From assembly GCA_938005465.1 (NCBI GenBank), contig CALLNU010000021.1:62001-126000 (forward strand): DNA of 64,000 bases. Reading direction: 5' to 3'. The translations under genes and the position numbers were made by a program. Source of the stretch: an uncultured Collinsella sp. GTDB taxonomy: Bacteria > Actinomycetota > Coriobacteriia > Coriobacteriales > Coriobacteriaceae. Of the stretch, positions 41,977 through 51,324 are shown piece by piece. The first letter of the stretch is position 1, and every line of letters begins with the position of its first letter. The notes under the pieces are model-generated. The model did not search any database, was not told the origin of the DNA, and saw nothing but the letters and a program-made list of their open reading frames with translations.

Positions 41977-42915
41977 ATGCCCGTACCCGCAAACATCTCC
42001 GACTCCACGGCCATCAACGCCTCGATGGACCAGGAGTTCATCCGCAACTTCGAGGGCGACCTCGACCGCCTGCTCGAGGTCCTCGGCATCTTCGGCGCCG
42101 AGACCATCGCCGCCGGCACCACGCTCAAGATGCTCAAGGTGACCGGCGAGCTCAACAACTCAAAGACCGCCGGCTCCAAGGAGTCCGCCACCGGCGATAC
42201 CGCAGTCCAGCTGGGATCCAGCTCGGGCACGTCCTACGTCGAGGGCGACGAGGTCGCGCTGTCCAAGTTCACCGCCACCTACGAGCCCGTGGGCGAGGCC
42301 GAGGCCTTCCCGTACCGCCGCATGACCACGCACAAGGCGATCCAGCAGTCCGGCTACGTCAACGCCGTGCTCAAGACCGACAAGCACATGGCATCGCTCG
42401 TGCGCCGCAGCATCGTCTCGCAGTTCTTCTCCTTCCTGCTCAAGGGAACGGGCACGGCGACCGGCAAGGGCCTGCAGGCATGCGCCGCGGCCGTCGACGC
42501 CAAGCTCGGCAACACCCTCGAGACCAACGGCGACGCCGCCGAGCGCGTCGTCCACTTCATCAACCGAGACGACGCCGCCGACTACCTAGGCGCCGCCACC
42601 ATCACCGACCAGAACCTGTTCGGCCTCACCTACCTCGAGAACTTCCTGGGCCTCTCGGGCGTCTTCCTGACCAACCAGGTCGCCAAGGGAACCATGATCG
42701 CCACCCCCGCCGACAACATCCGCATCTTCGGCGTGGACTTCGGCGAGCTCGCGACCTCCGGCCTCACGTACACGGTCTCCGACTCCGGCCTGATCGGCGT
42801 CGCGCACACCCCGGCGTACGACCACGTGTCGGTCGAGACCAACGTGCTCGCCGGCGCGACGTTCTTCCCCGAGGTGAAGGACTACATCGTGAAGGGAACC
42901 ATCACGACCAAGTAA
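41977..42915 (+). CDS. Major capsid protein
   Basis: 312 residues, position and composition as expected for an HK97-fold capsid protein (T-A-I-N-A-S-M-D-Q-E-F start, D-N-I-R-I-F-G-V-D-F-G near 245). No protease gene was seen, so maturation may proceed through the scaffold only. AAAGGGG precedes the ATG. Confidence 0.82.
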   Translation: MPVPANISDSTAINASMDQEFIRNFEGDLDRLLEVLGIFGAETIAAGTTLKMLKVTGELNNSKTAGSKESATGDTAVQLGSSSGTSYVEGDEVALSKFTATYEPVGEAEAFPYRRMTTHKAIQQSGYVNAVLKTDKHMASLVRRSIVSQFFSFLLKGTGTATGKGLQACAAAVDAKLGNTLETNGDAAERVVHFINRDDAADYLGAATITDQNLFGLTYLENFLGLSGVFLTNQVAKGTMIATPADNIRIFGVDFGELATSGLTYTVSDSGLIGVAHTPAYDHVSVETNVLAGATFFPEVKDYIVKGTITTK

Positions 42916-42925
42916 GGAGGCCGAC

Positions 42926-43345
42926 GTGGACGACTACGCGTTCGCTACGGTCGACGAGTACCGCATCGACACAGGGGACGCGGCGACCGACGAGGAACGC
43001 ATCGCGGCCGAGCTGTCGCGGCAGAGCGCGAAGCTCCGCGCGACCCTCGGCATGCCGCGCTACCGCTCCCTGACGGGCGACGCCCGCGAGCTTGCCCGCG
43101 ACCTGGTGACCGACGCGGCCCGCAAGAAGCTGGTCCAGCCGGCCTGCGCGCCCATGGGCGTGGAGGACCTCACCGGCGTCTCGCAGTCGAGCTTCACGGC
43201 CAACGGGTTCCAGGGGAGCTTCACCTACCAGAACCCGAGCGGGACGGCCTACTTCGACCGCTCGACGCTCACCGCGCTCAAGAGGCTCCTCGGGCGCGGC
43301 CAGCGCATCGGCACCGTGTGCCCGAGCTACGGGCGCAGGCCGTGA
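42926..43345 (+). CDS. Head-tail connector protein (gp6-like)
   Basis: 139 residues from GTG with AAGGAGG upstream. N-terminal V-D-E-Y-R-I-D-T-G and helical layout fit adaptor proteins that bind the portal ring. Confidence 0.65.
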   Translation: MDDYAFATVDEYRIDTGDAATDEERIAAELSRQSAKLRATLGMPRYRSLTGDARELARDLVTDAARKKLVQPACAPMGVEDLTGVSQSSFTANGFQGSFTYQNPSGTAYFDRSTLTALKRLLGRGQRIGTVCPSYGRRP

Positions 43346-43695
43346 TGGGCGAGGAGGTGACGGTGCTGTCGAGCACGGAGACGGGCAGGGACGCCATGGG
43401 CGAGCCTGTCGTCGAGTGGGAGGCCACCGTCGTCACGGGGTGCCTCGTGAGGCCCCTGGCGGGATCTGATGTGGGGGATGCCGTCCGGCCGGACGGCATC
43501 GAGGCGAGCTACTCCATCGCGTTCCCCAAGACGTACGCTGGGCCGCCGCTGGCGCGCTGCCGCATCGCCCTGACGGGGCGCGGCATGCCCGCCGACCCCG
43601 ACACCGCGCTGCTGGTCGTCGGCTCCCCCGACATCACGAACCCCTGCCCCACGGCGTGGAACATGACGGCGACGGCGGGGAGGGTCCATGGCTGA
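43345..43695 (+). CDS. Head closure/stopper-like protein
   Basis: 116 residues, beta-rich (E-E-V-T-V-L-S…R-D-A-M-G-E-P), as in phage head-closure proteins that follow the adaptor. Overlaps both neighbours. Confidence 0.55.
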   Translation: MGEEVTVLSSTETGRDAMGEPVVEWEATVVTGCLVRPLAGSDVGDAVRPDGIEASYSIAFPKTYAGPPLARCRIALTGRGMPADPDTALLVVGSPDITNPCPTAWNMTATAGRVHG

Positions 43696-44011
43696 CAAGA
43701 TCAAGTTCGGGCGCTTCGTCCACAGCGACGCGGGCGTCATCGCCGTCACGAAGGGCGCGGGCGTCCGCGCCTGGGTGGCGGCCGAGACCGCCCGCCTCGC
43801 GGCGAAGGCCAACGCCGCGGCCGCGTCGCACCACGTGCCGTCGGGTTACCGCAAGTCGCTCGAGAAGCTCCATCCCGGGGCCTTCGACGGCGCCCCCTAC
43901 GTGGGCGTCGTCAAGTCGGGCTCCTGCGACACCCTCGGCGTCGTGCGTGTCGCGACCCCGGTCGGCGCATTCGACCAGAACCGCAACCACACCCTCGACC
44001 ACCTGCTCTAA
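43688..44011 (+). CDS. Tail-completion/minor capsid protein (HK97 gp10-like position)
   Basis: 107 residues. Position between head closure and tail terminator and the H-V-P-S-G-Y-R-K-S-L motif fit neck proteins. Confidence 0.55.
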   Translation: MADKIKFGRFVHSDAGVIAVTKGAGVRAWVAAETARLAAKANAAAASHHVPSGYRKSLEKLHPGAFDGAPYVGVVKSGSCDTLGVVRVATPVGAFDQNRNHTLDHLL

Positions 44012-44020
44012 GGAGGGAAC

Positions 44021-44388
44021 GTGCCGAGACTCAACGTGATGGGCGAGCTCAGGGCGATCCTCGAGTCCGCCCTGGGCGGCGTGCCCGTGAGGGTCAACGT
44101 GCCCGGGGAGCGACCGGGGACCGTCGCCGTGGTCCGCCGGTGCGGGGCGCGCGGCAGGACGCACTCGTGGACTCGCCTCAGGTGGAGGTGCTCATGTGGG
44201 CGCCCACCGAGGCCGAGGCCGAGGATCTCGCCGAGCGCGTGGGCGACGCCATGTCGCGCCTGCCGTTCGAGCGGGGCTTCTGCGCCTGCGAGGAGCTCGA
44301 GATGCGGACCGACTACGACTACCTCGCCCGGTCCCCGCGCTGGTACGCGCTGTACCGACTGAAGACATACCAACCGAAAGAAGGATAA
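44021..44388 (+). pseudogene. Tail terminator/completion protein, frameshifted
   Basis: The frame from GTG 44021 reads as a normal neck protein to V-A-V-V-R-R at 44140 and then turns Arg/Ser/Pro-rich; a good protein (G-A-R-Q-D-A-L-V-D-S-P-Q-V-E-V-L-M-W…) continues in the -1 frame from 44140 to TAA at 44386. One missing base in the G run at 44139-44140 would explain it. It may be a real mutation, a sequencing error, or an unusual programmed shift; no classic slippery heptamer is present. Confidence 0.72.
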
Positions 44389-45021
44389 ATGGCATCCAAC
44401 AACGAAGAGGCCAAGGTCGCCCTCGCGTCCGAGGACGCGACCCCGGCAGCCGACATCGACCCCTCGCTCGTAACCACCGGCTCCCCCGTCGAGGGCGGCT
44501 GCGTGTATACGAGCTTCAAGGCCAAGCCGACGCTCCCGGCCGACGCCACGACCAAGATCTCCACGCTCACCGACCTCGTGTCGCTGGGCGACCTGTCGCC
44601 CGACGGCTTCACGGCCTCCAAGGGCGTGACAGTCAACGAGTTCAAGGGCTGGCACCAGTCCATCGTGCTCACCAAGGTCTCCGAGGAGAAGCACCAGTAC
44701 AAGATGGTCTTCATCGAGTCCGTCCGCTCCTCCGTCGCCAAGCTGCGCTACGGCGCCGACAACGTCGAGACGAACGAGGACGGAACGTTCAGCCACATCA
44801 AGGCCGTCGCCAACTCCGACGTGCGCGTCCCGCTCGTCATCGACGAGCTCGAGGACACGGGCAACCTCCGCCGCACCGTCATCCCGCGCGTCTCCATCGA
44901 CTCCTATGACGACGTCGAGCACAAGCCCGGCGGGCTGGTGCAGTACGGCTTCACCTTCACGGTCCTCAAGACCGCGGACAAGCCGCTGTTCGACATCTAC
45001 CGCGCAAAGCCCGCCGCGTAG
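44389..45021 (+). CDS. Major tail protein
   Basis: 210 residues. Beta-rich, Asp/Thr-rich and placed between neck genes and tail chaperone; forms the tail tube. AAGGAT upstream. A terminator follows, often seen after this highly expressed gene. Confidence 0.75.
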   Translation: MASNNEEAKVALASEDATPAADIDPSLVTTGSPVEGGCVYTSFKAKPTLPADATTKISTLTDLVSLGDLSPDGFTASKGVTVNEFKGWHQSIVLTKVSEEKHQYKMVFIESVRSSVAKLRYGADNVETNEDGTFSHIKAVANSDVRVPLVIDELEDTGNLRRTVIPRVSIDSYDDVEHKPGGLVQYGFTFTVLKTADKPLFDIYRAKPAA

Positions 45022-45038
45022 GCAGGGCCATAACGAGA

Positions 45039-45067
45039 ACGCCGCCCCGGCACTGCCGGGGCGGCCC
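45039..45067 (+). terminator. Terminator after the major tail gene
   Basis: GCCGCCCCGG and CCGGGGCGGC arms, then CCTTTAT; probably attenuates rather than blocks. Confidence 0.65.
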
Positions 45068-45084
45068 TTTATCTGGGAGGAAAG

Positions 45085-45474
45085 ATGAACAAGGACTACC
45101 TGGCAATGATGGACGAGGGCGAGCTCGAGGCTTACGCCAAGGTCCTCGGCTTCACGACCGCCGCCGCGCAGACGGCTGCGGACAAGGCGAAGCTCATCGA
45201 GCAGAAGCGAGGACGCTGCGCCGAGCTGACCGTTCTCGGCATCGCCATGAGCATCCCCGTCAAGCGCGCGCACGACCGCCGCTTCATCGACGCCATGAAC
45301 AAGGAGGACCGCACGACCGAGGAGCTCGACGGGGCGTTCCGCTTCCTCCTCGGCGACGAGCAGTACGCGAGCCTCATGGAGGCCGTGACCGAGGACGACG
45401 GCACGCAGGACGACGACGCGCTGGGCTACGCATACAACAAGCTGCTCTACTCGGCCGAACTAAAAAACTTCTAG
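45085..45474 (+). CDS. Tail assembly chaperone, short form
   Basis: 129 residues, acidic and helical, between the tail tube and tape measure, the place of lambda gpG. GGGAGGAAAG precedes the ATG. The last codons CTA-AAA-AAC carry the slippery site. Confidence 0.8.
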   Translation: MNKDYLAMMDEGELEAYAKVLGFTTAAAQTAADKAKLIEQKRGRCAELTVLGIAMSIPVKRAHDRRFIDAMNKEDRTTEELDGAFRFLLGDEQYASLMEAVTEDDGTQDDDALGYAYNKLLYSAELKNF

Positions 45475-45842
45475 AGCTCGCCGACCTCGAGGAGCGTCAC
45501 CTGCCCCTGCTCAGGCACGACTTCAGGGCCTACTACGGCTGCTGCTACGACGAGGTCGGTGCCGCCGAGGCGTACGACCTCGTGAGGACGCTGCCCGACG
45601 GCTCGCTCACCGTGGCGGCCCTACACCCGGAGCGCAGTTGGACCCGAGAGCAGCACCTGGCGGCGGACATCGTGGACAGCGTCTACGCGGCGGCGACCGC
45701 GCTGTGCGGCGGCAAGGCATCGGAAGCCCCGAGGGTGCCCCGCCCGAGGGACGTGGCCGCCGCCGGCGCCGCGGCAGAGCGCGCGGCGTCGGTTCGCGCC
45801 CGCATCGAGAACACCGAGTGGGTGGAGGTGACGGATGGCTGA
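45085..45842 (+). CDS. Tail assembly chaperone, long form by -1 frameshift
   Basis: A -1 slip at the heptamer A-AAA-AAC (45462-45468) just before the stop lets the ribosome read on to TGA 45840-45842, giving about 252 residues (gpGT-like). The second frame has no start of its own but is open and codes L-E-L-A-D-L-E-E-R-H-L-P-L-L. The stop overlaps the tape measure ATG. Confidence 0.85.
45462..45468 (+). promoter_or_regulatory. Programmed -1 frameshift heptamer
   Basis: AAAAAAC in frame as xxA-AAA-AAC, followed after one codon by the TAG stop. Confidence 0.88.
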
Positions 45843-48800
45843 GATCGGACGCGCGGACCTGCTGATCGTCCCCAGGTTCGACAACCTTACCAAGTCGGTC
45901 GAGTCCGCGCTCGGCAAGTGCGAGGGGCAGGCGAGCAAGTCCGGCTCCAGCCTCGGCAAGAGCACGGGCTCCGGGTTCGGGAAGGGGCTGGCCGGCTCCG
46001 GCGCGATGATAGGCGCCTTCTCGACGCTCACGTCGAAGGCCATGGACTCGGTCTCGTCCCATGTCGGGTCGGCGATCAGCCGCTTCGACACGCTCAACAA
46101 CTACCCGAAGGTCATGCAGTCCCTCGGGTACTCAGCGGATTCCGCCAACGCGTCGATCGGCAAGATGTCCGACCGCCTGTCGACCCTGCCCACCAGGCTC
46201 GATGACATGGTCTCGGTCGTCCAGGGCATCACCGCCACGGTCGTGGACCTCGACAAGGCCACCGACGTCGGCCTCGCGCTCAACGACATGCTCATCGCCT
46301 CGGGCAGCTCGACCCAGCTGTGCTCGGCGGCGATGGAGCAGTTCCGCCAGATCCTCTCCAAGGGCAAGCCCGAGATGGAGGACTGGCGCTCGCTGACGAC
46401 GGCCGCGCCGGGCCAGATGGACCAGCTGGCGAAATCCATGCTCGGCCCCACGGCAAACGCCAACGACCTGTACGCCGCGCTCGGCGGCGGGGGCAAGGAC
46501 CCGACCATCACGCTCGACCAGCTCATGGACAAGATGGTCGAGCTCGACACGCGGGGCGGCGCTAGCTTCGCGTCCTTCAAGGACCAGGCCGAGACCGCCG
46601 CCGGCGGCGTCCAGACGAGCATCCAGAACATGTCCAACGCCGTGACGAAGGGCGTCACCGGCACGCTCGAGGCGGTCGGCAGGAACAACATCGCCGGGGT
46701 GCTCGATGACGCGAAGGGCGCCGTGAACGGCTTCTTCAAGGTCGTCAACGGCGGAGTCTCCGCGTCGATGCCCCTGGTCAAGCAGCTCTACGGCGGCTTT
46801 AGGAGCCTGGCGCCCGAGATCGTCTCGGGCGCGGCGGGCATCGCGGCGTGGCAGAAGGCGGTACCGGTCCTCTCCGGCGTCGCGAGCGGCGCGGGCAAGG
46901 CCGCCGAGGCGTTCAAGCTCGCCCGCGGGGGCGCCGGCACGTTCGCCGAGGCGCTCGAGGCGGTGGGCATCGGCTTCAACCCGGTCGCGATCGGCTGCAC
47001 CGTCGCGGCCGCCGGCATCGGCATACTCGTAGAGAAGCAGGTCGAGTGGCAGGTCCGCACGGACGCGCTGAACAAGGCCACGACCGGCCTGGTCGACGCG
47101 GCCTCAAACACCGTGGCGCTCGAGTCCTACGCCGGCAGGGTCGAGAATGTAGGCAAGAAGTCCAGCTTCTCCGCCATGTCCGTCGACGAGCTCGCCGAGT
47201 CGATCGGCAAGCACGTCGACGCCATGAACGAGAACACGAGGGCCGCCGAGTCGCAGATCGCGCAGCTCAACACCGCACAGCAGATCATCGACAACTACGC
47301 CGGCAAGACCGACCTGTCCACCGACGCCCAGGGCAGGCTAACCTGGGCGCTCCAGCTGCTCAACGACCAGCTCGGCCTCAACATCTCGGCCCAGGACGTG
47401 GCGAACGGTCAGTACGTCGACGCGGACGGCAACGTCAAGAACCTCAAGCAGTCCATCGACGAACTCGTCGCCTCCAAGAAGAAGGAGGCCGAGGTGAGCG
47501 CCCTCACGGCGAACCTCACCGAGGCGTACCAGGCCCAGTCCGAGGCCGCCGACACGCTCGCCTCCAAGACGAAGCCCTACCAGGACCGCCTCAAGGAGCT
47601 GGCGAAGAGCTACCCGGAGCTCACCAAGGGCGAGCTCGAGGCGCTCGCCTGCACCGAGAAGGTCGGCAGGGAGTACAACGAGGCGAAGAAGCAGTTCGAC
47701 TCCGCCTCGGAGAGCATCGACGTCCTCAACGGCAAGCTCGGCGACGCGAGCCTGACCACGCAGGAGGCCGGCAGCACCTTCGAGCACTTCGCCCAGGCGC
47801 AGCTCACGCTCTTCCAGGCGCAGCTCTCGGCCAACGGCGAGACCCTGTCCGCCGTCTCCGGCTCGCTCACACAGCTCGGCGTCGACACCGAGCAGCTGGC
47901 GAGCCTCAGCGACGACCAGCTCGCCAAGCTGGCGCAGGACTACGACGGCACCGCCCGCTCCATCGTCGACGACCTCGACGGGTGGGGCGTCTCGATGGAC
48001 GAGGGCGCCGCCTCGACCGTCCGGGCGGCTAGCGAGATCCAGGCCGCGCTCGAGGACATGGGCGGCAAGCTCAAGAAGGCGTTCTCGAAGGAGAACATCG
48101 ACTTCGGAGTGTTCTCGGACACGTGCGCCGCCGCCGGGGTCTCCACCGAGACGCTCAACAGCATCGGTTCGGCCAACCTCGCCGCGCTCGCCAGCAACTT
48201 CAACGGCAACATCGACCAGATGGTGTGGGCCGTCCAGAACTACAACGCGCAGCCGATCGTCGACAAGAACGGCAACGTGACCGTCGACCAGACCCAGCTG
48301 ATGGACGCCCAGGGAAACGTGTACACCTGGAACGGCGCGCAGCTGATGGACAAGAACGGCACCGTCGACGTGAGCGTCGGCGACCTGCGCGACGCCCAGG
48401 GCAACCTCGTGACCTGGAACGGCACGGCTCTCCAGTCCAAGAACGGCAAGGCAAAAGTCGACAAGAAGGAAGTCGACAAGGCCCAGACGGCCGTGGACAA
48501 GCTCAACGGCACCAAGCTCAAGAGCAAGGAGATGACCGCCAAGGCGAGCTACTCGACGCTCCCCAGGTGCCAGTCCGCCATGCACGCCGTGATGAACGAG
48601 CCGTTCCACTCCAGGTCGGCGACGATCACCACGACCTACCTGACCGTCAACAGGACGCGCAACGAGAAGGCCGCCGGCGGCATACGCCATGCCGACGGCG
48701 GCATCCGCATGCACGCGCACGGCGCCATCGTCGACGCGCCGGTCACCGGCTACCCGCTCGACTGGGTGGGCGAGGACGGCGCCGAGGCCATCGTCCCGCT

Positions 48801-48993
48801 CACCAACCGAAAGTACTCGGAGCCGTTCGCGGCGACCATCGCCGAGCAGATGGCGCGGATCGGCGGCCAGCGCGGCGACGTCTACAACATCTACCTCGAC
48901 GGGTCCGCCCTCGAGGTCGACGAGAGGGTCGCGGAGGCGCTCAAGGCGCTGGTCGCCGAGCTCAAGAGGACCGTCAGGACCGGAAGGGGGTAG
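45835..48993 (+). CDS. Tape measure protein
   Basis: 1,052 residues, the longest phage gene. N-terminal S-G-S-S-L-G-K-S-T-G and Gly/Ala-rich hydrophobic central segments (about 330-400), long helical parts, and four V-D-x-x-x-L-x-D-A-Q-G-N-type repeats near 805-870. A C-terminal G-x-D-W-V-G-E-D-G-A-E-A-I-V-P-L segment is typical. It sets tail length and is ejected with the DNA. Confidence 0.92.
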   Translation: MAEIGRADLLIVPRFDNLTKSVESALGKCEGQASKSGSSLGKSTGSGFGKGLAGSGAMIGAFSTLTSKAMDSVSSHVGSAISRFDTLNNYPKVMQSLGYSADSANASIGKMSDRLSTLPTRLDDMVSVVQGITATVVDLDKATDVGLALNDMLIASGSSTQLCSAAMEQFRQILSKGKPEMEDWRSLTTAAPGQMDQLAKSMLGPTANANDLYAALGGGGKDPTITLDQLMDKMVELDTRGGASFASFKDQAETAAGGVQTSIQNMSNAVTKGVTGTLEAVGRNNIAGVLDDAKGAVNGFFKVVNGGVSASMPLVKQLYGGFRSLAPEIVSGAAGIAAWQKAVPVLSGVASGAGKAAEAFKLARGGAGTFAEALEAVGIGFNPVAIGCTVAAAGIGILVEKQVEWQVRTDALNKATTGLVDAASNTVALESYAGRVENVGKKSSFSAMSVDELAESIGKHVDAMNENTRAAESQIAQLNTAQQIIDNYAGKTDLSTDAQGRLTWALQLLNDQLGLNISAQDVANGQYVDADGNVKNLKQSIDELVASKKKEAEVSALTANLTEAYQAQSEAADTLASKTKPYQDRLKELAKSYPELTKGELEALACTEKVGREYNEAKKQFDSASESIDVLNGKLGDASLTTQEAGSTFEHFAQAQLTLFQAQLSANGETLSAVSGSLTQLGVDTEQLASLSDDQLAKLAQDYDGTARSIVDDLDGWGVSMDEGAASTVRAASEIQAALEDMGGKLKKAFSKENIDFGVFSDTCAAAGVSTETLNSIGSANLAALASNFNGNIDQMVWAVQNYNAQPIVDKNGNVTVDQTQLMDAQGNVYTWNGAQLMDKNGTVDVSVGDLRDAQGNLVTWNGTALQSKNGKAKVDKKEVDKAQTAVDKLNGTKLKSKEMTAKASYSTLPRCQSAMHAVMNEPFHSRSATITTTYLTVNRTRNEKAAGGIRHADGGIRMHAHGAIVDAPVTGYPLDWVGEDGAEAIVPLTNRKYSEPFAATIAEQMARIGGQRGDVYNIYLDGSALEVDERVAEALKALVAELKRTVRTGRG

Positions 48994-48996
48994 CAG

Positions 48997-51324
48997 GTGG
49001 CCTACAAGGAACTGAGCAGGAACAGGGTCAAGTACTACTCGATCAGCCTCTCCACATCGGTCTCAAACGTCGACGACACCACGGCCCGCATCTACTGGAC
49101 CGCCACCGTCGACTTCGGCGACTGGTACTGCTACGGCGTGCGCCTGCACGTCAAGGTCGGCGGCGTCTGGCGCGCGTCGGGCGACGGCTACACGACCTCC
49201 TCCTGGAAGCGCGCCGTCACCGTCAGCGGGTACACCGACGCGGAGCGCAAGGACAAAGACTACGACGTCTGGGTCGAGGCGTACACCGAGTCCGTGTCGG
49301 TCGGCGGCTACGGCGGTGTCGGTGCGACGACCTCCTGCGGCGAGGGCGCCAGGATCGGCAAGGTCCCGGCATACGAGCCCGCGGCCCCGACCGACCTCAG
49401 GGTCACGCGCTCGACCGACGGGGCAACCGAGCTCGAGTGGGTCAACCACCCGGACGACGACGCCAGGAAGTACTACGACGGCATCAACGTCTACCGCCAT
49501 ACGAACGGCGGCGACACCGAGAACCCCTACAACAGCGTCACGATCTCCAACTGGCGCGACGCGTCGACGTCGGCGAACAACTACTACGACTACGACGTGA
49601 GGGCGCGCTGGCGAGGCGGCACATCGGAGAGAACGAACTCCGTTCGCGTCTACAAGACGCCCTCCCCACCGGCATCGGTCTCGCTATCGCGCTCCGGCGA
49701 CGGCGAGGTCTCGCTGGTCGTCAGGGGTCCCGATATTCCGTCCTGGATTAGCGGCTTCGATGTCCGCGCGACCTCCGACGGCGGCAGGACCTACAAGCCC
49801 CGCGCCCTTACCGCCGACAGGCAGGATCCGGGCGTCTGGACCATGACCGACCCGTCTGCCGTGGCGGGAGAGAAGGTCGTCTACGAGGTTCGCACCTACC
49901 GCGAGAAGCCCGTGGCGGGCGCGGGGGACACCGTCTTCTCCGCGTGGACGGCATCCAACGCCGTGGCCACGATCTGCCCGCCGTACGCACCGGCCGTCTC
50001 GGGGGCCGAGCCCGCCTACCCGACGGGGTCGACGGCGACCATCGGCTGGACGCGGAACCACCCCGACGGCACCGCGCAGTCGGCGGCCCAGATAGAGCTG
50101 ATCCAGCCGGACGGCAAGACCGTCCCGCACTACATCACCGGCCCCGCCTCGGCGACAACCCTGAGCCTGTCGGTGAAGGGCACCTATCGCCTGCGCGTGC
50201 GCACCAAGGGCGCCGACCCGTCATGGGGCGCGTGGTCGGAGTACACAGTGTTCAGGGTCGCCGACCCGCCGCAGGCGTTCTTCACGACCCCCACGGAGGA
50301 CGGCGAGGCCGTCGTCGAGCTCCCGCTGCGCGCCGCCTGGACCGCTGTCGACGAGACGGGCATCACCTATCAGCGCCTGAGGCTGCTGCGCGGCGGCTCA
50401 GCGGTCATCGACACGTCGGTCGCCGCGGGCGAGCGGTCGCACGAGATAGCCTCCGGCCTGGAGAACAGGTCCGCGTACGTCCTCGAGCTCACCGTCCGCG
50501 GCGGCTCGAGCCTGTCCACGACCGTCACCCGTTCGTTCTCGACCGACTGGCTCGTGCCCGCCACGCCCATCGTCAACGTCTCTTACGACGAGGCGCTCGC
50601 GGCCGTCGTCACGGTGCGAGACGGCATCTCCGAGTTCGCCGTCAGGGACCACAAGCTGCGCGGCCCCATGGCCATGACGCCCGAGGGCAACATCCGCATC
50701 AGGGGCGGCATGTCGATAAAGGGGACGCGCGCCACCGTCCACAGCCTGCCGCCGTGTGCCTCGTTCGATATCGAGCGCGTGCTCGCGGACGGCTCGAGGC
50801 TCCTGCTCGCCAGCGGCCTCAAGTCCGGGCAGAGCGTCATCGACCGCCTGCCGCCGCTCAACGTCGGGTTCTCCTACGTCGCGCGCGGCTACGCGGCCTC
50901 CGGAACCACCTCGACGACCGAGGTGGGGACCGTGTGCCCGTGCGACGGGTTCGCCCTCAACTTCGGGCCGGACGCCTCCGAGGTCGTCGTGGGCGACAGG
51001 AACATGGGTGGCCCGCCGCAGTACTCGGCGAGCCCCGAGCGCGAGCGCGACCAGTTCCACTTCGTCGGCGGCGGCCTGCCCATGGGGTTCGAGAGCGGCA
51101 ACCTCTCGATGAAGGAGTCGATGGAGTTCACGATCGAGGAGGACGATTACCTGCGCGTCCGCGGCCTGTTCGGCCGCTACGGAAGCGCCTGGGTGCGACC
51201 CCATCTGGGCGACCGCGGCTTCGCCGCCGTCACGGGGACGCTCACCAGGTGCGCGCCTGAGGACTACAGGGTGTCCGTATCGACGAAGAGGGAGCGATGG
51301 AGGGAGCCCAACGGTGTCGGATGA
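48997..51324 (+). CDS. Tail protein with fibronectin-III-like repeats
   Basis: 775 residues from GTG with GGAAGGGGG upstream. Several beta-sandwich modules of about 100 residues (P-T-D-L-R-V-T, P-A-S-V-S-L-S, Y-A-P-A-V-S-G starts) look like Fn3 domains that coat the tail or bind sugars. Follows the tape measure, as distal tail proteins do. Confidence 0.75.
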   Translation: MAYKELSRNRVKYYSISLSTSVSNVDDTTARIYWTATVDFGDWYCYGVRLHVKVGGVWRASGDGYTTSSWKRAVTVSGYTDAERKDKDYDVWVEAYTESVSVGGYGGVGATTSCGEGARIGKVPAYEPAAPTDLRVTRSTDGATELEWVNHPDDDARKYYDGINVYRHTNGGDTENPYNSVTISNWRDASTSANNYYDYDVRARWRGGTSERTNSVRVYKTPSPPASVSLSRSGDGEVSLVVRGPDIPSWISGFDVRATSDGGRTYKPRALTADRQDPGVWTMTDPSAVAGEKVVYEVRTYREKPVAGAGDTVFSAWTASNAVATICPPYAPAVSGAEPAYPTGSTATIGWTRNHPDGTAQSAAQIELIQPDGKTVPHYITGPASATTLSLSVKGTYRLRVRTKGADPSWGAWSEYTVFRVADPPQAFFTTPTEDGEAVVELPLRAAWTAVDETGITYQRLRLLRGGSAVIDTSVAAGERSHEIASGLENRSAYVLELTVRGGSSLSTTVTRSFSTDWLVPATPIVNVSYDEALAAVVTVRDGISEFAVRDHKLRGPMAMTPEGNIRIRGGMSIKGTRATVHSLPPCASFDIERVLADGSRLLLASGLKSGQSVIDRLPPLNVGFSYVARGYAASGTTSTTEVGTVCPCDGFALNFGPDASEVVVGDRNMGGPPQYSASPERERDQFHFVGGGLPMGFESGNLSMKESMEFTIEEDDYLRVRGLFGRYGSAWVRPHLGDRGFAAVTGTLTRCAPEDYRVSVSTKRERWREPNGVG

